Positions 16,248 to 24,215 of a DNA stretch of 47,127 bases are shown here, piece after piece. Numbering within the stretch: position 1 is the first letter of the stretch; every line of letters begins with the position of its first letter. The DNA is from CAYQUV01 sp964421005 (GTDB lineage Bacteria > Patescibacteriota > Minisyncoccia > Minisyncoccales > CG1-02-41-26), in contig CAYQUV010000002.1 in NCBI GenBank assembly GCA_964421005.1, forward strand, positions 1 to 47,127. Reading direction: 5' to 3'. The notes below the pieces were generated by a model that was given only the letters and a program-made list of their open reading frames with translations, did not search any database and was not told the origin of the DNA. A program made the position numbers and the translations under genes.

Positions 16248-17501
16248 ATGAAGATGCTCAAGGTAATTCATTTTATTTTTCTCTTCTTCCCTTTGCTGGT
16301 TTCTGCCTTCAATCCTCTCGATGTTGTTATAAACGAAATATGCTGGATGGGAACTAAAACCAGCAGTGCTGATGAGTGGATAGAGTTATACAACAAAACC
16401 AATCAAGATATTAATCTTGATGGCTGGGGATTATATAAGGAAGGAGGAAAAACTTTAATTGAACCTTTAACTGGAACAATCAAAGCAAAATCTTATTATC
16501 TTATTGAAAGAACAGATGATAGCACAATCAGCAATATTCCGGCTAGCCAAGAGCCAAGTAGTTGGGGAGGTTACGGACTTAAAAATAGCGGAGAACATTT
16601 ACAACTCTTAGATCAAAATTCTGCAATAATTGATGAAATTAATTGTATAGACGGCTGGTTTGCTGGCGATAATTCAACTAAAGCAACTATGGAAAGAAGA
16701 GATTCTTTGGTCAATGGAAATAATCCCAAAAATTGGCAAACTAGCGAGAATCCCGGAGGCACCCCAAAGACTGAAAACAGTTTAGGAAAAACAGACACAG
16801 AACTTGAGCCGGGAACAGTCACTACTTCCATCCCTACTTCTACTAAAAATACAGTTAGCAGATCAGAATCAAAAGTTTATCCTCAAAATATTTTTATCAA
16901 CGAAGTTCTTCCTTCACCCGAAGGCTCTGATGCTAAAAACGAATGGATAGAGATATTTAATGGGAATAATTTTGAAGTTGACATCTCTAATTGGAAAATT
17001 CAAGACACAATAGGAAATATAACTACTTATAGTTTTCCAGAAGGAACAAAAATTAAAGCTAAAGGGTTTTTGGTTTTAGCCCGACCTCAGACAAAAATTA
17101 CTTTACAAAATAGCGGCGATACTCTAAACCTTATCCAGCCAGATGGAATTATCATAGATACGATAACTTATAGAAAAGCACCATTAAATCAGTCGTATAA
17201 TCGCACGGAGTCTGACTGGCAATGGAGCACCGTTTTAACGCTCGGCTCCTCAAATATTATTTCCACCCCTCAACAATCAAAAGAGAAGATTCAAGAGAAA
17301 GAGACGGAGATTAAAGTTTCAGAAGACAAACCTCTGGCTGATTCTGAAATAAAGAAAAAATTAGCAGCAATCGGTGAACAAATTCCAGAATCCTCAAAAG
17401 AATCTCTTCACACTTTTTTAATTGCTCTTGGTATAGCCGTCGTCTCGGGAATTCTTGTTCTATTTCTTAAAAAGAAATTTGAAACGGAAAAACAATTGTA
17501 A
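16248..17501 (+). CDS. Surface protein with two lamin-tail domains
   Basis: 417 residues from ATG 16248; a TTG at 16230 would add six residues in front of the signal peptide, which is less likely. Signal peptide 1-20 (KVIHFIFLFFPLLVSA). Lamin-tail domain 1 (about 22-150) has INEICWMG, DEWIELYN and the GWGLYKE and SYYLIER strands. A Thr/Ser-rich linker (about 165-210) follows. Lamin-tail domain 2 (about 215-325) has INEVLPSP, NEWIEIFN, SNWKIQD, GFLVLARP and GDTLNLIQPDG. The chain ends in an acidic stalk and one membrane helix (IALGIAVVSGILVLF) followed by KKK, so the domains face outside and are anchored at the C-terminus. LTD domains bind DNA, membranes or nucleases in known cases; the ligand here is unknown. 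It ends at a terminator shared with the convergent glycosyltransferase. Confidence 0.9.
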   Translation: MKMLKVIHFIFLFFPLLVSAFNPLDVVINEICWMGTKTSSADEWIELYNKTNQDINLDGWGLYKEGGKTLIEPLTGTIKAKSYYLIERTDDSTISNIPASQEPSSWGGYGLKNSGEHLQLLDQNSAIIDEINCIDGWFAGDNSTKATMERRDSLVNGNNPKNWQTSENPGGTPKTENSLGKTDTELEPGTVTTSIPTSTKNTVSRSESKVYPQNIFINEVLPSPEGSDAKNEWIEIFNGNNFEVDISNWKIQDTIGNITTYSFPEGTKIKAKGFLVLARPQTKITLQNSGDTLNLIQPDGIIIDTITYRKAPLNQSYNRTESDWQWSTVLTLGSSNIISTPQQSKEKIQEKETEIKVSEDKPLADSEIKKKLAAIGEQIPESSKESLHTFLIALGIAVVSGILVLFLKKKFETEKQL

Positions 17502-17707
17502 AGCTAAAAACCAAATAAAAATTGCACAGCAATAGACCTTTTGTTTTTTGAAATTTAGAAGCGTACCTGGCTCGGCTAAAATTATTATATCTAAAAACGA
17601 AAGCGTAGCATTCGGCTTACCACTATACATTTATATTCTATTGGCAAGAAAAAAGATTATTCCATTTTGTTTTTTCTTTTGTTGAGTATAGTTTTCAGAA
17701 ACGTAAG

Positions 17708-17750
17708 AAAAAAGCGTGAATGCCGATAAAAGAGGCATTCACGCTTTTTT
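17708..17750. terminator. Bidirectional terminator between LTD and glycosyltransferase genes
   Basis: Perfect 17-bp inverted repeat (17708-17724 with 17734-17750), with A6 on the left and T6 on the right of the GC-rich core GCGTGAATGCC and a 9-base loop. It works as an intrinsic terminator on both strands and lies between two convergent genes. The 200 bases to its left (17502-17707) hold no open frame or repeat that I can support. Confidence 0.9.
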
Positions 17751-17777
17751 AAACCCAGAATTCAAAGGGATTAGAGC

Positions 17778-18935
17778 TTATTTGGATTGCAATTCATTAA
17801 GAATATTCAGCCATTCATTTGCTTTTTCCCGTATATCAAACATTCCTTTTACTCTTTTAATGGCAACTTGGTTTGGCACTGTTCTATTGTTTAGGCTATC
17901 CAGAATTTTCTCTGCATATAACTCAGGATTCAATTCCATTATAGACATCCCGGCATCGGCTACGATTTCTTTAAGGGCTATGCCGTCCAAACCAGAATAA
18001 ATTATGTTATCGCCGCTAGCCATTGCTTCAACCACAGAAATACAGAAAGCTTCATTTGCCCTGGAGGGTTTGAAGTAAGTATGGGCTTTACTATAGGCCT
18101 TTTTTAACCGGTTACTGTCTAAAGTTTTTAGCAATACATTTCCCTTAAAAGGTTTTAATTGTTGATTGAGTTCCGGGTATAAAGAACCATAACCAGCAAT
18201 TATAAATTGGACCCGGTTATCCTTTCTGAGCACTTGTTGAACAATATCCGGAATAAGATCAATCCCTTTATCAATATGGAATCTCCCGCTATACATAACA
18301 ATTTTTTTACTCCCGCTGGCTGGTTCTGTCTGGTTCTTAGCCCGCTCATACTGCTCTGGATTAACTCCGGCATAAATCACCTCGGCATCTATATCCAATT
18401 TTGCCAAATAATTTTTAGTACATCTGCTTATAGCAATATGTTTTTCAAAAATATCTTTGTTTTCCTGAAGAAATTCAAACCCACTTATTTCATAACCATT
18501 TGACATTTTTCTTTTAACCGGAGTAGAACCGCAATAGTTTACTATAGGTATATCAATTTTTTGTTTCAACTTCCTTAAGGCAAATATTTCAGCAAACAAA
18601 GGAGTAAAAGCTAAAATTATATCCGGTTCACTTCTTTGTACAAAATCATACAATTTCGGGAAAATATTAGACAGTCCGTCTTCCTCATAAGAATTTATTT
18701 TTAGCTCTTCATAATGTTGCTCAGCACATTTAATATTAGTAATACTACTAACCACTCGGAGAGATTGATTAAAAGAATCTCTACCCTCCCAGTCGTCTAT
18801 TCCCAAAATAAAATAAGTTCCTTCTATGCCTTTCTTTTTGAATGCGGGAGTAAGGTCGCTCACAATTTTAAAGGGAGCAGTATAAGATATCTTATTGGTT
18901 GGCTCTGAGCTCCTCATAATATGAAGTATTTTCAC
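17778..18935 (-). CDS. GT-B family 4 glycosyltransferase
   Basis: 385 residues from GTG 18935, which is chosen because a strong SD (AAGGAGAG) ends eight bases upstream; nearly all neighbours lack one. The N-terminal Rossmann half starts MKILHIMRSSEP and includes EPDIILAFTPLF. The C-terminal half has VMYSGRFHIDKGIDLIPDI (the donor-phosphate strand), FIIAGYGSLYPEL, and EAFCISVVEAMASG, which is the E-x7-E nucleotide-sugar motif of GT4 enzymes. Acceptor and sugar cannot be told. It has no membrane helix and is likely cytosolic or peripheral, acting in envelope glycan synthesis. It is a single gene between a terminator and the divergent yebC. The SD and the lower A/T bias in its third positions suggest a different origin from its neighbours. 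Confidence 0.9.
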   Translation of the reverse strand: MKILHIMRSSEPTNKISYTAPFKIVSDLTPAFKKKGIEGTYFILGIDDWEGRDSFNQSLRVVSSITNIKCAEQHYEELKINSYEEDGLSNIFPKLYDFVQRSEPDIILAFTPLFAEIFALRKLKQKIDIPIVNYCGSTPVKRKMSNGYEISGFEFLQENKDIFEKHIAISRCTKNYLAKLDIDAEVIYAGVNPEQYERAKNQTEPASGSKKIVMYSGRFHIDKGIDLIPDIVQQVLRKDNRVQFIIAGYGSLYPELNQQLKPFKGNVLLKTLDSNRLKKAYSKAHTYFKPSRANEAFCISVVEAMASGDNIIYSGLDGIALKEIVADAGMSIMELNPELYAEKILDSLNNRTVPNQVAIKRVKGMFDIREKANEWLNILNELQSK

Positions 18936-19035
18936 TTTTCTCTCTCCTTAATCTTATCTTTTAAGTCCATCCTTATTTAGCTTGAAAAGAACCAATCTAT
19001 AATTCTACTAAACTTTACAAATTTTTCAAATTTTC

Positions 19036-19064
19036 TTGATTTATCAAGTAGATTGGAATAAAAT
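19036..19064 (+). promoter_or_regulatory. yebC promoter giving a near-leaderless mRNA
   Basis: TTGATT (19036-19041), 17-base spacer, TAAAAT (19059-19064). The expected transcription start (about 19071) is 2 bases before the ATG at 19073, and there is no SD. Confidence 0.6.
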
Positions 19065-19072
19065 TAAAAGAT

Positions 19073-19795
19073 ATGTCAGGTCATTCTCATTGGAGTTCAA
19101 TTAAACATAAAAAATCAGCCGAAGACGAAAAAAGGGGGAAGATTTTTTCTAAACTCTCCCGGATGATTTCAATTGCAGCAAGAGAAGGTGGTAACCCGGA
19201 GATGAATTATAAATTGAGAAAAGCCCTGGAAGAAGCTAAAAATCTTAACATGCCCAAAGAAAATATTGAAAGGGCAATTAAAAGAGGAACAGGTGAATTA
19301 GGAGGAGAAAAACTTGAATTTGTCAGTTATGAAGCTTTTGGTCCAGGAGGAATCGCTCTTATTATTGAAGGAATAACAGATAACAAAAATAGAACTTTAG
19401 CTGAAATCAAACAAATTCTCAGGAAATACGAGGGTAAACTGGCTGAATCGGGATCTGTTAAATGGTTGTTTGAAAGAAAAGGGGTAATTTCCATACATAC
19501 CGATGACGAACCCAGAGAAAGTTTAGAATTAAAAGCAATTGAAGCTGGTGCTGAAGATATGGACTTCCGCGAAAAAGAAAATATCCTGGACATTTACACC
19601 AAGCCGGAAGAATTGGAAAAAGTAAAAAAGGAACTTGAAGAAAAGGGATTAAAAATAGATTCATCTTCTCTGGATTGGGTCTCCCGGGAACAAATTGAAA
19701 TTCCAACTGAAGAAAAAAAGAATATTGAGAAGCTTTTTGAAGAATTAAGTGAAAACGATGCAGTTCAAGATATATATTCCAACCTGAAAGTATAA
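19073..19795 (+). CDS. yebC: YebC/TACO1-family protein
   Basis: 240 residues, full length. The hallmark MSGHSHWSSIKHKKSAEDEKRGK N-terminus (17 of these start the three-helix domain I) is followed by FSKLSRMISIAAREGG, MPKENIERAIKRGTGE, YEAFGPGG and TDNKNRTLAEIK, and then the alpha/beta domains with ELKAIEAGAEDM and YTKPEELEKVKKELEEKG. Family members act as transcription regulators (PmpR) or as ribosome helpers that relieve stalling at proline runs. It precedes ruvC by 64 bases, the classical yebC-ruvC pair. A segment of the 1809-residue exported protein at 36328-41757 closely resembles residues 133-200 of this protein. Confidence 0.97.
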   Translation: MSGHSHWSSIKHKKSAEDEKRGKIFSKLSRMISIAAREGGNPEMNYKLRKALEEAKNLNMPKENIERAIKRGTGELGGEKLEFVSYEAFGPGGIALIIEGITDNKNRTLAEIKQILRKYEGKLAESGSVKWLFERKGVISIHTDDEPRESLELKAIEAGAEDMDFREKENILDIYTKPEELEKVKKELEEKGLKIDSSSLDWVSREQIEIPTEEKKNIEKLFEELSENDAVQDIYSNLKV

Positions 19796-19859
19796 TTATT
19801 TTTTTAAAGTATAATTATTTTTCCGCCAAACAAATAACTAAAACCTAAATCTTAAAATT

Positions 19860-20351
19860 ATGATCATTATGGGAATAGACCCCGGAATAGCTAGAACAGG
19901 TTTTGGTGTGGTCAGTAAAAATTATCGCCCAAAATCTAAAAGTCAGAATAGGTTAAAATGTCTGGATTACGGGGTTATTCAGACCAACCTTCTTTTATCG
20001 CCGGAGCAAAGACTTAGAAGATTACACATTGAACTTTTTAAATTACTGAGAAAATATAAACCAAAAGTTCTGGCTGTTGAAAATCTTTATTTTTTTAAAA
20101 ATCTGAAAACTGCCATTCCGGTTAGTGAAGCCAAAGGAGTAATTTTGCTTGCCGCAGCTAAAAAGAATATAAAGGTTGTCCAACTTACTCCTCTAGAAGT
20201 TAAAATGGGGATTTGTGGTTATGGCAGAGCCGATAAAAGACAGATTCAGCGAATGATAAAAGAAAGTCTTGGATTAGAAGAATTACCTAAACCAGATGAT
20301 GCTGCCGATGCTCTGGCTATTGCTTTCTGTTATGCTATTAAAAACTGTTGA
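19860..20351 (+). CDS. ruvC: Holliday junction resolvase RuvC
   Basis: 163 residues. The four catalytic acids of the RNase H-like fold are in place: D7 in MGIDPGIARTGFG, E74 in AVENLYFF, and D147 and D150 in PKPDDAADALAIAFCYA. The basic VSEAKGVILLAAAKK and YGRADKRQIQRMI segments contact DNA. It acts as a dimer with RuvAB to resolve recombination junctions. It follows yebC at 64 bases and probably shares its transcript. An internal ATG three codons downstream (MGIDPG) is another possible start. Its stop lies 16 bases before a strong promoter. Confidence 0.95.
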   Translation: MIIMGIDPGIARTGFGVVSKNYRPKSKSQNRLKCLDYGVIQTNLLLSPEQRLRRLHIELFKLLRKYKPKVLAVENLYFFKNLKTAIPVSEAKGVILLAAAKKNIKVVQLTPLEVKMGICGYGRADKRQIQRMIKESLGLEELPKPDDAADALAIAFCYAIKNC

Positions 20352-20366
20352 AAAAGCATTGAGGGG

Positions 20367-20394
20367 TTGACAAGGGTTTTCTCTCGGCTATAAT
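20367..20394 (+). promoter_or_regulatory. Consensus sigma70 promoter of the small acidic gene
   Basis: TTGACA (20367-20372), a 16-base spacer and TATAAT (20389-20394), both perfect consensus boxes. This is the best promoter in the window. The leader to the ATG at 20482 is about 80 bases. Confidence 0.8.
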
Positions 20395-20434
20395 TTCTCT
20401 TAATAATGAAAAAGGTCGGGAAATCGGAGATATT

Positions 20435-20480
20435 TTAGACAAAAACTTAGATAAAAATTCAGATAAAACTTAGATAAAAC
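20435..20480 (+). repeat. Four tandem 11-12-base repeats in a leader
   Basis: Four near-copies of TTAGATAAAAC sit head to tail: 20435-20446 (ttagacaaaaac), 20447-20458, 20459-20469 and 20470-20480, ending one base before the ATG. They have no SD. They may be a protein-binding array on DNA or RNA, or a replication-slippage product. Confidence 0.7.
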
Positions 20481-20481
20481 T

Positions 20482-20598
20482 ATGAACTTTGACGAGAAAA
20501 CATTATCTTCAATTTTAAATCAAGACGAAGATTTTGAAGATGAAGATTGGGGTGAAGAAGAAGAGGAGGAGGAATTCGACGAAGAAGAGGAAGAATAA
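20482..20598 (+). CDS. Small, very acidic 38-residue protein
   Basis: The frame reads MNFDEKTLSSILNQDEDFED, then EDWGEEEE and runs of Glu to the TAA at 20596. About 60% of residues are Asp or Glu, so it is soluble and probably disordered. It has its own consensus promoter, a repeat-bearing leader and a perfect tetraloop terminator 13 bases after the stop, so it is a compact, probably highly expressed unit. It could be a DNA mimic, a chaperone-like tail or a binding partner for basic proteins such as RuvC or ribosomal proteins; none of this is shown. It is also possible that the RNA is the product. It lies between ruvC and the penicillin-binding protein gene. I know no family for it. Confidence 0.65.
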   Translation: MNFDEKTLSSILNQDEDFEDEDWGEEEEEEEFDEEEEE

Positions 20599-20611
20599 TA
20601 GCAATAAAATT

Positions 20612-20641
20612 AAAACCCCACCTTCTAAAAGGTGGGGTTTT
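20612..20641 (+). terminator. Intrinsic terminator of the small acidic gene
   Basis: Perfect 13-bp stem (20612-20624 with 20629-20641; core CCCCACC/GGTGGGG) and a 4-base loop, flanked by A4 and T4. It is symmetrical but has only plus-strand genes around it. Confidence 0.9.
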
Positions 20642-20683
20642 AAAATAGTATAAAATAAGATAATATCAAAAAAGAAAAGAATT

Positions 20684-22807
20684 ATGCCAAAAAGAAAATA
20701 TCGCCGGAAAATTTACAAAAGGAGAAAAAGGATGCCTTTAATCATACTCAAGGTATCGCTGACAACTATTTTAATTTCCCTTTTTTTAGGAGTAGGTCTT
20801 TTTATTTATTTTATCAAAGACCTGCCAAGGCCCGAAAAATTCACCGAAGGGGTTATTGCTCAATCAACAAAAATCTACGATAGAGACGGTCAAGTTATTC
20901 TTTATGAGATTTTTGGAGAAGAAAGAAGAACTATTGTTTCTCTGGATGAAATGCCCGAATTTTTAAAATGGGCTTTTATTTCAGCTGAAGATAAAAACTT
21001 TTTTAAACACAGAGGATTAGATTTCAAGGGAATATTTAGAGCATTTCTTTACGATTTAAAATTAGGAAAACCTGTCCAGGGAGGTTCAACAATAACACAA
21101 CAGTTAATAAGATGTTACTTTCTAACAAGACACAAAACTTTAAAGAGAAAAACTAGGGAAATGATTTTAACATTAGAACTTGAAAGGAGATATTCCAAAG
21201 AACAAATTCTTGAATGGTATTTGAACCTCATCCCTTTCGGAGGAAATCTCTATGGAGTTGAAGAAGCTTCCCAGAACTTCTTCGGGAAACATATATCCGA
21301 TATATCATTGGCTGAAGCGGCAATTTTGGCAAGTTTAGTAAAAGCCCCTTCTTACTTCTCCCCCTACGGGGATAATCTCCGGGAACTTCTGGAGAGAAAA
21401 GATTATATTCTTGAAAGAATGTTTAACCTAAATTACATTTCTCAAGAAGAATTTGAAAAAGCAAAAAAAGAAGAAGTTCTGTTTCGGCCAAATATTACAT
21501 CAATCGAGGCTCCTCATTTTGTACTTTTTGTTAAAGATTATTTAGAAAAAAAATATGGCAGGGATTTTCTGAACAGAAAAGGGCTAAAAGTTTATACAAC
21601 GTTGGATTTTGAAATTCAAAAAACAGCCGAAAGCGTTTTAAAAGAAGGGGTAGAAGCAATAAAAAACTACAATGCATACAACGGAGCCCTGGTAAGTATT
21701 AATCCGAAAACAGGAGAAATTTTAGCAATGGTTGGTTCAAAAAATTGGCACGCAACCTCCTCAGAAGGTTGCGACCCGGAAACTCTTAAATGTAAATTTG
21801 ACCCAAAAATGAATGCTGCTTTAGCTCTGCGTCAACCAGGCTCTGCCCTTAAACCTTTTGTTTACACTCAAGCATTCTTAGAAGGGCTAACTCCTCAAAC
21901 AGTAGTTTGGGATGTTAAAACGGAATTTAACATCAATTGTTCCCCTGACGCCGATGAGGAATTTGGAAAATATAATTCTGAATGTTATCATCCTAAAAAT
22001 TACGATAATAAGTTTTTGGGTTTGATAAATTTGAAATCTGCTCTGGCGCAATCTCGCAATCTGCCTTCAATCAAAGTTTTATATCTGGCCGGAACCAACA
22101 AAGTTTTGGAACTTCTGAAAGATTTTGGGATTACCACTTTAAAAGAAAAGGAAAGATACGGCCTCAGTTTGGTTTTAGGAGGAGGAGAAGTTCGGCTTAT
22201 TGAATTAGTTTCAGCATATGGTGTTTTTGCCCAAGATGGCCTAAAAACACCCTTGAAATTTATCATCAAAATAGAAGACTCAGAAGGAAACATTATTGAA
22301 AAACCTAATACCTCTCCAACCAGAATTTTACCCTCTTATCCTGTTAGAGAAATAAATGATATCCTCTCTGACAACCAAGCCCGTGCGCCAATGTTTGGTA
22401 TAAACTCTCCTTTGAATTTAAAAGATTATCAGGTAGCTGCTAAAACTGGCACTACTCAGGATTACAAAGATGCATGGATTATAGGTTATACACCAAACTT
22501 AGTAACCGGGGTTTGGGTTGGAAACAACGATAATTCTCCAATGATGAAAAAGCCGGCTGTTAGTTTAGCCGGCCCGATTTGGAAAAATTTTATGACCGAG
22601 GTTTTGAAAAATTTTCCTAAAGAAGAATTTACGCCTCCCCAAAAAAGATTAACCGGAATACATGTTATAGACGGAGAAATGCCGGAAAATCATTCTATTT
22701 TACACTATCTGAATAAAGAAGATCCCCAGTATTATTTTTGGGAAAAAGGAGTTATTAATTTTCTTAAAGAAAAAGGAATAAAAAAGGAACCAGAAATAGA
22801 TGATTAA
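20684..22807 (+). CDS. Class A penicillin-binding protein (glycosyltransferase/transpeptidase)
   Basis: 707 residues. A very basic cytoplasmic start (KRKYRRKIYKRRKRM) and one membrane helix (about 20-44) anchor it. The GT51 domain has AEDKNFFKHRGLDFKG (about 104-119), GGSTITQQLIR, RRYSKEQILEWYLN and FGGNLYGVEEASQNFFGK. The transpeptidase has the active-site SALK (about 387-390) in RQPGSALKPF, SRN (about 458) in AQSRNLPSIK, and KTGTTQDYKDAW (about 586). All three penicillin-binding motifs are intact. It polymerises and cross-links peptidoglycan outside the membrane. This shows that the organism has a real cell wall. Like many class A enzymes of compact genomes it has no extra C-terminal domains beyond a short tail. 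It reads alone between a terminator and the convergent dnaN. Confidence 0.95.
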   Translation: MPKRKYRRKIYKRRKRMPLIILKVSLTTILISLFLGVGLFIYFIKDLPRPEKFTEGVIAQSTKIYDRDGQVILYEIFGEERRTIVSLDEMPEFLKWAFISAEDKNFFKHRGLDFKGIFRAFLYDLKLGKPVQGGSTITQQLIRCYFLTRHKTLKRKTREMILTLELERRYSKEQILEWYLNLIPFGGNLYGVEEASQNFFGKHISDISLAEAAILASLVKAPSYFSPYGDNLRELLERKDYILERMFNLNYISQEEFEKAKKEEVLFRPNITSIEAPHFVLFVKDYLEKKYGRDFLNRKGLKVYTTLDFEIQKTAESVLKEGVEAIKNYNAYNGALVSINPKTGEILAMVGSKNWHATSSEGCDPETLKCKFDPKMNAALALRQPGSALKPFVYTQAFLEGLTPQTVVWDVKTEFNINCSPDADEEFGKYNSECYHPKNYDNKFLGLINLKSALAQSRNLPSIKVLYLAGTNKVLELLKDFGITTLKEKERYGLSLVLGGGEVRLIELVSAYGVFAQDGLKTPLKFIIKIEDSEGNIIEKPNTSPTRILPSYPVREINDILSDNQARAPMFGINSPLNLKDYQVAAKTGTTQDYKDAWIIGYTPNLVTGVWVGNNDNSPMMKKPAVSLAGPIWKNFMTEVLKNFPKEEFTPPQKRLTGIHVIDGEMPENHSILHYLNKEDPQYYFWEKGVINFLKEKGIKKEPEIDD

Positions 22808-22837
22808 TTATAAATAAATTAAAAACAAAAATAGAAA

Positions 22838-23971
22838 TCAACTTGTTTTTATCGGCATTAAAATATAAATATAACTATCATCGCCTACCGGACTTATTAC
22901 AGCCGGGCCTTCATTTTCGCTTAAACTAAAATTCACTTCTGAACTTTTGATATTATTTAAACCATCTATTAAAAATTTATAATTAAAAGAAACTTCTATT
23001 TCTTCGCTGATTTTTCCTTTTATTTTTATCGGCAAATAAGCCTCATTTTTTCCAGTTTCGGCACTTTCGGAAAATATCTTTAATTTATTCTCTTGACCTA
23101 AAACTATTAGTTTAACCTCTGAAATTTTCCCGCTAAAAAGTCCTGCTTTTTTTATTTGGGTTTCAAAACTATCTTTGTTTAAAACAAGTTCTACTGTGTA
23201 TTTTTTGGGAATAATCTCTTGATAATTTGGATAATTTCCCTCAATTAAACGACTAGAAAAATGTATTTCGGGATAGTCAATTTCCTGGCCCCGCCACTCA
23301 AATAATACTTGATTTGGAGTATAATAAATCTTTAAATTATTCAACCTTAAAGATAAGATATTCAATAATTCTCTTGCAGCAAATTGGGGCAAAATAAAAG
23401 AAAATTCCTTCTTTATTTTTTCAGGTAAATTAATAGTTTTTTCCGCTAATCGAAAACTATCCGTACCAACGATTTTTATCTGGTTTTTTTGGAAATTAAA
23501 ATACACCCCGGATATCTCTGGTCTTATCTGAGAAACCGAAGGAATGTTAATTACTTGTTCTATTCCTTGATTAAATTTTTGACCATCAATCTCAATAGAA
23601 TCTTCAGTAACAACTTTTGGTATTATTGGAAAATCTTCTAAATTAACTCCCTGAATTTGAGTTGTTTGATTTTTTGTTTTTAAAATTAAATTTTTACCCT
23701 CCGAACCTAATTTAATTTTATCTTCTTTAATAAACCCAATAACAGATTTTAAAAATACTGCCGGTACTGCTAATTTACCATGACCTTTAATTTTAGATAA
23801 AATCCACCAAATAATACTTGTTTCTAAATTTGTAGCACTCAATTTAAGAAAGTTTTTTTCTGTTTCAATTAAAACATTATTTAAAATAGGCAAACTTGCA
23901 TTTTTTCTGGTTAAATGTTCAATTACTGTTAAACTTTGATTTAATTTGTCTTTAAAAATTTCTAATTCCAT
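22838..23971 (-). CDS. dnaN: DNA polymerase III sliding clamp (beta subunit)
   Basis: 377 residues in three repeated clamp domains. Family landmarks: LEHLTRKNASLPILNNVLIE-like start (NASLPILNNVLIE, 24-36), VPAVFLKSVI, SEGKNLILKT, the QVINIPSVSQIRPEISGVYF stretch of domain 2, GTDSFRLAEK, and in domain 3 LIEGNYPNYQEIIPK and FLIDGLNNIKSSEV, ending in ILMPIK. It tethers DNA polymerase to DNA and binds many partners. It lies downstream of dnaA with a 244-base AT-rich gap, the ancestral dnaA-dnaN order. It is convergent with the penicillin-binding protein gene, only 30 bases away, without a clear shared terminator. Confidence 0.96.
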   Translation of the reverse strand: MELEIFKDKLNQSLTVIEHLTRKNASLPILNNVLIETEKNFLKLSATNLETSIIWWILSKIKGHGKLAVPAVFLKSVIGFIKEDKIKLGSEGKNLILKTKNQTTQIQGVNLEDFPIIPKVVTEDSIEIDGQKFNQGIEQVINIPSVSQIRPEISGVYFNFQKNQIKIVGTDSFRLAEKTINLPEKIKKEFSFILPQFAARELLNILSLRLNNLKIYYTPNQVLFEWRGQEIDYPEIHFSSRLIEGNYPNYQEIIPKKYTVELVLNKDSFETQIKKAGLFSGKISEVKLIVLGQENKLKIFSESAETGKNEAYLPIKIKGKISEEIEVSFNYKFLIDGLNNIKSSEVNFSLSENEGPAVISPVGDDSYIYILMPIKTS

Positions 23972-24215
23972 AATTTTAATAATAAATATTATATTTTATT
24001 TACTTATTATTATTATAACATTAAGTTTATAAATAATAAATTAAAGAAACATTGTTGTTTTAGAGATATAAATTAGTTTATTTTGGGGATAATTTGTTGA
24101 ATAATATGTTTAAAAATTTGTTTAAAGGTTTTTGATAAAATTTTATAATAATTGTAAAAAATTGTTTTTATTTTTATTTATTATTTTTATTAGATAATTT
24201 TTTATGTATTTATTT
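23972..24215. other. AT-rich dnaA-dnaN gap with a DnaA-box-like site
   Basis: No gene. The stretch is extremely AT-rich, with runs of T3-5A such as TTATTTTTATT, and has one TGGGGATAA (24084-24092), which is TTATCCCCA on the other strand, one base away from the consensus DnaA box TTATCCACA. It may be part of a split origin or the dnaN control region. Confidence 0.45.

Noticed and set aside
23972..24215. Short hypothetical genes in the AT-rich gap
   Set aside because: Frames are short, low in complexity and lack start signals.
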